Below the pieces are notes generated by a model that searched no databases, was not told where the DNA came from, and was given only the letters and a program-made list of their open reading frames with translations. A stretch of DNA of 64,000 bases from Acidobacteriota bacterium (GTDB lineage Bacteria > Acidobacteriota > Blastocatellia > Pyrinomonadales > Pyrinomonadaceae), in the NCBI GenBank assembly GCA_016700175.1, contig CP065003.1, positions 2,738,001 through 2,802,000 on the forward strand, in the 5' to 3' direction. The translations under genes and the position numbers were made by a program. Position 1 is the stretch's first letter. The number at the start of each line of letters is the position of its first letter. Positions 27,125 through 33,400 of this stretch are shown here, piece by piece.

Positions 27125-28459
27125 ATGGAAGACAAAACAAGGATATTGATACTCGGAGGCGGCTTCGGGGGACTGTACACGGCACTGGAACTCGAGAAAA
27201 ACCTCGCAAGGCGGAAAGGAATCGAGGTGACGCTGATCAGCAGCGAGAACTTCTTCCTGTTCACGCCTATGCTTCACGAGGTCGCGGCAAGCGATCTCGA
27301 CATCACGCACATCGTCAGCCCGCTAAGGAAACTCCTGAAAAGGGTCAGCTTCTTCGTGGGAGACGTCGAGGCGATCGATCTCGAGCGCAGAACGGTTTCC
27401 GTGTCGCACGGAGAGAGCCGCCATCCGCACCTGCTCGGGTATGACCATCTTGTCCTCGCGCTTGGGTCGGTCACGAACTTTTACGGAAACGCGAGCCTTA
27501 AGAACAATGCGCTGACCATGAAGTCTTTGGGCGACGCGATATTCCTTAGAAACCGTTTGATATCCAAGCTCGAGGAAGCGGACTTCGAATGCAGTGCGGG
27601 CCAACGAAGCTCCCTTCTCACCTTCGTCGTTGCGGGCGGAGGTTTCGCCGGCGTGGAAACGATCGCCGGGATGAACGATTTCCTGCGTGAGAGCCTCAGG
27701 TTCTATCCGAACCTTTCGGAGGACGACCTGAGGATCGTCCTCGTGCACGGCGGCGACGTTATCCTTCCGGAGCTGAGCGGAAACCTCGGCAAATACGCTG
27801 AAAAGAAACTCGCTTCGAGGGGCGTCGAGATCCATCTTGAGAAGCTCGTCACGGACTTCTCAGAAGGAGTAGTTACGTTGAGCGACGGACTCAGTTTTGA
27901 AGCTTCGACATTGATTTGGACCGCGGGAACCGCGCCGAATCCTCTCTTGGCGAAGCTTCCGTGCCTTCGTGACCGGGGGCGCATCCTCACGGACGAGACG
28001 ATGAAGGTCGCGGAGTTCCAAGGGGTTTGGGCACTCGGAGACTGCGCCGCTGTTCCGAATCCGGGATCCGGCTCGTTCCATCCGCCCACGGCCCAGCACG
28101 CGATCAGGCAGGGAAAGGTCCTGGCCCGGAACATCGCCGCAGAACTGAGAGGCCGCGAGCCGAAGCCTTTCACTTTCAAGACGATCGGGCAGCTGGCCGC
28201 GATAGGCCGGCGGACCGGAGTCGCGCAGATCCTTGGGATCAACTTCTCGGGCTTCATAGCGTGGTGGCTCTGGCGAACGATCTACCTGATGAAGCTCCCC
28301 AGGTTCGAGAAGAAGCTGAGGGTCGCTCTCGACTGGTCGCTCGACCTTGTGTTCAGCAAGGACCTGGTCGAATTTCTGACAACCCGCTCGGGTGAGGCTT
28401 CGCCCAGCGAAGACGACGCCCTATCGGACCCCGTCGAGGCTTCTGCCGCAGCTGTATAG
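27125..28459 (+). CDS. ndh: Type II NADH dehydrogenase (NDH-2), pyridine nucleotide-disulfide oxidoreductase family
   Basis: This 444-residue flavoprotein has two nucleotide-binding folds: RILILGGGFGGLYTALELEKN for FAD and VVAGGGFAGVETIAG for NAD(P)H. The second FAD contact is VWALGDCAAVPNP. FIAWWLWRTIYLMKLPRFEKKLRVALDW near the C-terminus is the membrane-associating end. NDH-2 enzymes pass electrons from NADH to quinone without proton pumping. ATG 27125 is used because family similarity starts there (MEDKTRILILGGG) and GGAGG lies upstream (27109-27113). Longer in-frame starts exist at 26960 and 27098. Confidence 0.88.
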   Translation: MEDKTRILILGGGFGGLYTALELEKNLARRKGIEVTLISSENFFLFTPMLHEVAASDLDITHIVSPLRKLLKRVSFFVGDVEAIDLERRTVSVSHGESRHPHLLGYDHLVLALGSVTNFYGNASLKNNALTMKSLGDAIFLRNRLISKLEEADFECSAGQRSSLLTFVVAGGGFAGVETIAGMNDFLRESLRFYPNLSEDDLRIVLVHGGDVILPELSGNLGKYAEKKLASRGVEIHLEKLVTDFSEGVVTLSDGLSFEASTLIWTAGTAPNPLLAKLPCLRDRGRILTDETMKVAEFQGVWALGDCAAVPNPGSGSFHPPTAQHAIRQGKVLARNIAAELRGREPKPFTFKTIGQLAAIGRRTGVAQILGINFSGFIAWWLWRTIYLMKLPRFEKKLRVALDWSLDLVFSKDLVEFLTTRSGEASPSEDDALSDPVEASAAAV

Positions 28460-28525
28460 GAAGTTTCGAAAAAAAATCCCGCACGTTTGTAAGGATTTCC
28501 GATCCCGGACGACTAACGAGTAACG

Positions 28526-28542
28526 GAGCCGGTTTACGGCTC
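28526..28542. promoter_or_regulatory. Inverted repeat upstream of ECF sigma gene
   Basis: GAGCCG-GTTTA-CGGCTC is a perfect 6-bp inverted repeat 27 bases before the sigma factor ATG. It could be a leader hairpin or a regulator site. Confidence 0.3.
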
Positions 28543-28568
28543 GATCATTCGATAAGGAGTCTTAAGTA

Positions 28569-29129
28569 ATGGGATCGGATATTACACGCGAATTGTTTGA
28601 AGAAGAGGCTGTGGGGCACCTGAACGAACTGTTCCGGACTGCGAACAGGCTGACGATGGACGCTTCGGAGGCTGAGGATCTGGTGCAGGAGACCTATATG
28701 CAGGCCTGGAAATCGTTCGACAAGTATGAACCGGGAACCAACTGCAGGGCCTGGCTTTACAAGATACTTTTTAACAAGTTCGATCACCACCGCCGCAAGA
28801 AATACACAAAGGCGAAATACCTGACCGAGGCGGATGAGTTCGTTTTTGAGAACGCCGCGAAGGCGGAGTCCGTTTCGGAACGAATCACCGACCGGCAGAT
28901 CCTGGCCGCGCTGGGCAGGGTTCCAGAGCACTACCGCTCGGTGTTGATCCTGTGCGATGTGCAGGAGTTCGAGTACAAGGAGATCGCGGAGATTCTCGAC
29001 ATTCCGATCGGGACGGTGATGTCGAGACTGAGCAGGGCAAGGGGGATGATGAAGAAGAGCCTGGCGAAGGTGGCGGTCGAATACGGCGTTATCAAGGCGG
29101 AACAGGCGGTAATGCTCGCGGCCGCATAG
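28569..29129 (+). CDS. ECF-type RNA polymerase sigma factor
   Basis: This 186-residue protein has region 2 (LNELFRTANRLTMDASEAEDLVQETYMQAWKSFDKYEPGTNCRAWLYKILFNKFDHHRRKK) and region 4 (RVPEHYRSVLILCDVQEFEYKEIAEILDIPIGTVMSRLSRARGMMKK), joined by a short linker typical of extracytoplasmic-function sigma factors. A good ribosome site (AAGGAGTC) precedes the ATG at 28569. A terminator follows at 29162-29188. No anti-sigma gene is adjacent, so regulation may be by partner switching or by expression level. The target regulon is not visible. Confidence 0.92.
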   Translation: MGSDITRELFEEEAVGHLNELFRTANRLTMDASEAEDLVQETYMQAWKSFDKYEPGTNCRAWLYKILFNKFDHHRRKKYTKAKYLTEADEFVFENAAKAESVSERITDRQILAALGRVPEHYRSVLILCDVQEFEYKEIAEILDIPIGTVMSRLSRARGMMKKSLAKVAVEYGVIKAEQAVMLAAA

Positions 29130-29161
29130 ATTCTTTCAGCGAAACCTCCTGTCGCGAATGC

Positions 29162-29188
29162 GGCCGTCCTCCGGGGCGGCCTTTTTTT
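29162..29188 (+). terminator. Rho-independent terminator after ECF sigma gene
   Basis: GGCCGTCCTCCGGGGCGGCC (29162-29181) forms a GC-rich stem followed directly by seven T residues. Confidence 0.75.
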
Positions 29189-29210
29189 GCTTTCGAAATC
29201 TGAGGAGGGA

Positions 29211-29325
29211 TCACCTCAGAGGCCACAGAGTTCACAGAGAGAATAAGGTTGATGGGATCTTAACAGCTTCAAACCCTGAATCCTCTTTTTACTCTGTGTT
29301 CTCTGTGATCTCAGTGGTGGAAAAT
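29211..29325. repeat. MITE-like element with CACAGAG-type inverted arms
   Basis: The left arm (29211-29245) contains CCACAGAGTTCACAGAGAGA. The right arm (29287-29323) contains CTCTGTGTTCTCTGTGATCTC. The right arm is roughly the reverse complement of the left, giving a ~115-base hairpin-capable unit lying between the two convergent sigma factor genes. Repeats built from ACAGAGAACACAGAG words are known in several bacterial genomes as small non-autonomous dispersed elements. Confidence 0.5.
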
Positions 29326-29326
29326 A

Positions 29327-29938
29327 CTAATGGATTGTGTTGTGCAGTGAAGGCTCGAACCAGTTCTTCTCGAGGAGGCTGCGGAGCTGCAGACGCGCGC
29401 GGTGCATCGTAACCCAGAAGTTGGAGGAGGAGATATTCAGAAGGGAACAGACCTCGTTTCCGGTCATACCCTCTATCTCGGCGAGTACGAACACCGCGGC
29501 GGACCGGGCAGGAAGTTTCGCGAGCGAACGGACCAGCGCCTTCCGGAATTCCTTTCGTTCGAGTTCATCGAGCGGACCGGGCTCCCAGGATCGTGGAGCC
29601 GCTTCCTCCGTCCAGTGTCCGTCGTCGTCAAAGAACTCGCGGTCCTCGAACTGATCGTCAAACAGCACCTCGCGGACCGAACGCCGATAGTGATCGATGA
29701 TCTTGTGCTTGAGGATCGCCGTAAGCCAGGTCCGCTCGGAACTTCCTCCGTTCCGCATCGCGCCCTTGATCGAAGCGAGCAGTGTCTCCTGCACAAGGTC
29801 CTCGGCGAGGGACTCGTCGCCCACTCGCGAAACGGCGTACCTGAAAAGATAATCGCCGTGTTCGTCGAGCAGGCGGCCCGCGTCGTCTTCCGAAGCCGTG
29901 AGAGGAACGAACGTGGCTGTTGTCGAATTACTTAGCAT
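29327..29938 (-). CDS. ECF-type RNA polymerase sigma factor downstream of STAS gene
   Basis: This 203-residue sigma-70 family protein has region 2 (LLDEHGDYLFRYAVSRVGDESLAEDLVQETLLASIKGAMRNGGSSERTWLTAILKHKIIDHYRRS) and region 4 (SLAKLPARSAAVFVLAEIEGMTGNEVCSLLNISSSNFWVTMHRARLQLRSLLEKNW). The insert between them is acidic. Its start overlaps the STAS gene stop by 11 bases, so the two are co-translated. The pair has a sigma-54 type promoter (30243-30258), so this ECF factor is probably switched on by the giant activator encoded upstream. Confidence 0.9.
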   Translation of the reverse strand: MLSNSTTATFVPLTASEDDAGRLLDEHGDYLFRYAVSRVGDESLAEDLVQETLLASIKGAMRNGGSSERTWLTAILKHKIIDHYRRSVREVLFDDQFEDREFFDDDGHWTEEAAPRSWEPGPLDELERKEFRKALVRSLAKLPARSAAVFVLAEIEGMTGNEVCSLLNISSSNFWVTMHRARLQLRSLLEKNWFEPSLHNTIH

Positions 29939-30203
29939 TGCATTCGCCGAGCTTTAGCTGCTCAGCCAGGAACGGTGAGCAGTTGATCATCCTGACCGGC
30001 CGTCTCTTCAGCGAGCGAAACCCCTCAACGGCCGCACGATCCACAAACGAAAGCCTGGAGAGATCGAGCACCGGCGTGACCGCCGACTCGATCTCGAGGC
30101 TGCAGATCCGGTCGATCTCCTTCAGGCCTGATGGCCCAACCCTTCCCTCGACAAGATAGGTGACCGAATTGTCGGTCCTTGCAGTTTCAGTGATCCTGAG
30201 CAT
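29928..30203 (-). CDS. STAS domain protein (putative anti-sigma factor antagonist)
   Basis: This 91-residue STAS-type protein has VTYLVEGRVGPSGLKEIDRIC, VTPVLDLSRLSFVDRAAVEGFRSLKRRPVRMINCSPFLAEQL, matching the beta-alpha STAS fold. The conserved Ser/Asp loop appears as LSRLSFVDRAAVEG, with Asp instead of the usual phosphorylatable Ser. ATG 30203 is preferred to a GTG at 30242. AAGGAG lies upstream, and the predicted sigma-54 transcription start (near 30231) would fall inside a gene that started at 30242. It is coupled to the ECF sigma gene. Confidence 0.72.
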   Translation of the reverse strand: MLRITETARTDNSVTYLVEGRVGPSGLKEIDRICSLEIESAVTPVLDLSRLSFVDRAAVEGFRSLKRRPVRMINCSPFLAEQLKLGECNAK

Positions 30204-30242
30204 TTCCAAGAAAGTCTTCTCCTTGTTGACGGTACAGTGCAC

Positions 30243-30258
30243 TTCAACCGGCGTGCCA
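30243..30258 (-). promoter_or_regulatory. Sigma-54 (RpoN) promoter for STAS-ECF operon
   Basis: Read on the minus strand the sequence is TGGCACG-CCGG-TTGAA. This matches the sigma-54 consensus TGGCACG-N4-TTGC(A/T) at all positions but one (A for C in the -12 element). The -24 GG and -12 spacing is exact. The predicted start is near 30231, which leaves a ~28-base leader containing AAGGAG before ATG 30203. Confidence 0.7.
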
Positions 30259-30346
30259 CTCCCGGGTAAACGCCGATCGCATTATTTATCTATTGTAATA
30301 ATTATGTTTAAGGGAATAATGGAGCGGTGAGGGGAGATCGTTATGG

Positions 30347-30402
30347 CACGATATTTCGTGTCCAATCGAAAGCGGTCTCTGAATGACACACGATATTTCG
30401 TG
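30347..30402. promoter_or_regulatory. Two identical palindromes, putative enhancer sites of the sigma-54 activator
   Basis: CACGATATTTCGTG occurs twice, at 30347-30360 and 30389-30402, each an inverted repeat of CACGA/TCGTG around TATT. Their centres are 42 bases apart (four helical turns) and lie about 120-165 bases upstream of the predicted sigma-54 start. That is the usual place for enhancer-binding protein sites. Confidence 0.6.
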
Positions 30403-30419
30403 CCCTGGAGGGTGAATGA

Positions 30420-33400
30420 TCAGGAGGCGCCAGGGCGCCGTATGCCCAGTTTTTTCATACGGCTCCGAAGCGTGTTCGGATGGAGCTCGAGAACGCTGGC
30501 AGCCCCTTTGTTCCCACCGATCACCCAGCCGGTTTCTTCGAGGACGTTCAGTATGTGCGACCGTTCGATCTCTTCCATCGAGCCTACGGCTGCGGGAACG
30601 GTCGTTTCGGATCCGGACGCCGATCTGCCCGGCACTTCAAATCCCGCGGAAGCCGCCCGTGCCGTCTCGAATGGAAGGAGCGCGGCGTTCAGGGATTCGA
30701 GTTCCGGAGGGGCAAGGACAACGGCGCGCTCTATAAGGTTCTGGAGCTCGCGCACGTTTCCGGGCCAGTCGTATTCGCGTAGCAGTTTCAGAACACCGTT
30801 CGGAACGGTCTTCAGGTTCCGCCCGAACGCCTTGGCGTATCGGTCCAGGAAGAACGTCACAAGCGCCGGAAGATCTTCGAGCCGCTCGCGCAGCGCAGGA
30901 ACACGAACCGGAAAAACGTTGAGGCGATAGAACAGATCGGACCGGAATCGGCCGGCCTCAACCTCCTCTTCAAGGTCGCGATTTGTCGCGGCGATCACGC
31001 GAACGTCGACCTTCGTGGACCTGCTGCTTCCGACGGGTTCGAACTCCCCTTCCTGAAGAACGCGCAAAATCTTGACCTGCGTTTCGAGCGGGAGTTCTCC
31101 GACTTCATCAAGAAAGATCGTGCCTCCGTCGGCAAGTTCGAATCGGCCGGAGCGCTTCTCCACTGCGCCTGTGAACGCGCCTTTCGTATGGCCGAACAGC
31201 TCGCTTTCGACTAGTCCGGCAGAGATCGCGGCGCAGTTTACCTTCACAAGCGGCCGGTTCTTTCGGCTGCTTCGTTCGTGTACGGCACGAGCGATCAACT
31301 CCTTTCCCGTGCCTGTCTCACCCGTGACCAGCACGGTGGCATCCGTCGGCGCAACCCGCTCGACGTCCTGAAGAGTCTTCAGCAGTGCGGGACTTTCTCC
31401 CACTATTTCCTCGAAATTGTGACTCTGACGGATCTCCTCACGCAGATAGACGTTCTCGTCTTCAAGCCGCTCCTTCAGGATCTGCAGTTCCGCCAGCGCC
31501 TGCTGCAGACCGCGCTCCGCGTGCAGACGTTCAAGCTCGGCACCGGCCCTGGCCGCAAATATCTCGAGAAGCGATCTGCCCTGTTCGGTCTCGGAAAGTG
31601 GCTTGTCGTCGAGAACGGCGAGGTGGCCGATCACAGCACCGTTCGCGCCTATCAGGGGGACTCCCCAGTAGCCCTCCGCTCCGATCTCCCTGAGGTCGGT
31701 GTCCTCCGGGAAGAGTTCCTGGATCCCTTCCGGGTAGAAGCAGGTCTCGCCGTTGAACACACGTTCGCAGGGCGTGCCTTTTACGACGTACGCGCCAGTT
31801 TCCGCAAGCCGGTCTTTCCTCCAGAACGCGAGCATCTTCGCTTCCGCTTCCTCGCGCCGGAACTCTGTAACGAATGCGAAACCGGCGCCCATCGCTTCAG
31901 CGAGGTGACGGACAAGCGACTCGAAGAACGAATCGCCCGTCACAGAAGCAGTGCCCCTGGTGATCGAACGGAGCGTTTCCTCCGCTCTCCGCCGCTGATC
32001 CGTTTCGATCTTCATATCGTGGTACAGCGAGGCGTTTTCAAGCGGAATGGCGGCCTGTGAAGCGAGCACTCTGCATATCTCCACGCGGTCTTCGGAGAAG
32101 GCTCCCTTGGTCAGCCGGTTCTCGAGATAGATTATGCCTTTGAGGATCCCGCCGCCGATCAAAGGAATTGTCATCGCGGACCGGGGCGCGGCGCCGATCA
32201 GGTAAGGATCGCTCTCGTACCTCGTGTTCCTGCCTCCATCGTCGGCAATGACCTGTTCCAGCGTCCTGTGCGTGAAGTTGAGCAGACTGTGCGGAACGGA
32301 GTCGAGTTTGGCGAGTGCCACAGGGGAATCGAGCATCGTCACGGCACCGCTATCCGAAAGTTCCGCGACGGCGGCAAGTTTTCCGTCCCGGTCGACGAAC
32401 AGAACCGCCCGTTCCGCTCCTGCGTTTTGGGTGACGATCGTCAGAAGCCTTTGTACGAGCTGCTCCAGATCGATCTCCACGGAGAGCGCCTGTGCCGCCT
32501 TGATCACGCTCGCGGCGTCAAGCCCTTCCCCGTCCGTTGATTCCCTGTAACGTGTCTGCGACAGTGCCGCAGCGTGACGTTTCCGGAGCTCGCCGCATTT
32601 CGCGGCCGCCTTAAGCTCTGAATACTGCTCAACCGCCTCCCGCAGGCAAGCTGACGCAAGCAAACCGTAGCCTCGCTCCTCCCAAAAGCGGCCGAACAAT
32701 TCGTTCGCCAAAGCCTTTTCCCTTCTAGAACCTCCTTGCCCGGCGTACTTCACCGCATTTCCGTAAAGCGCCACCGCTTCGCCTTCCCGGTCCTGGCCCG
32801 AAGCTATTTCCGCTTTCAGAAGAAGCGAGCGGACCAGGTAGTTCTCGGGACAGTGCATCGACAGATCTTCAAGTCGTCCGGACGCGGCTCTTGCCTCTTC
32901 CAGGAGCGCGTGACGGCGATCTCCCGAGGTCAGTCGCGCGTTCGCGGCAAGCGTGAATCCGCCCCAAATATCGACAAGTACGGGCCAGATCGTACCCGAA
33001 ACGTGGCGGACCATAGGCACTGCAGTTCGATATTCGGCGAGGGCCTTTTCGTACTCGCCGAAGCTGTAGAGGAGCTCCAGCCTGGATACGCTGAGGAACG
33101 TGGAGAAGAAGGGATTGCGGGCGTATGTGCGTTCGTAGTCCTGCTCCGAAAAGCCCTCGCCGTTCAGCGAGGTCGGTGATTCCGTCTTTCCGCATAGCGC
33201 CAGTGCGCGGTTCAGAAGAAGTCTGTGGCCGTCGGCGAAAGAATCCACCTTCAGCTTTCGGATCAGGTCGAGGCCCTGGGTACGCGAAGAGGCGAACTCC
33301 TCGAGATCTTCCGCGATCTCGTACGCAGACCAGGTTTCGGTCATTGTTCCGTACGAAGCATAAAGAAAATCGCCGGCCTCAAGGCCGCTTCTGGCAGCGA

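Noticed and set aside
26780..27310. A 176-codon minus-strand frame and a 112-codon plus-strand frame upstream of ndh
   Set aside because: They overlap the ndh start or a zinc-finger gene, have biased arginine/serine content and no recognisable domain.
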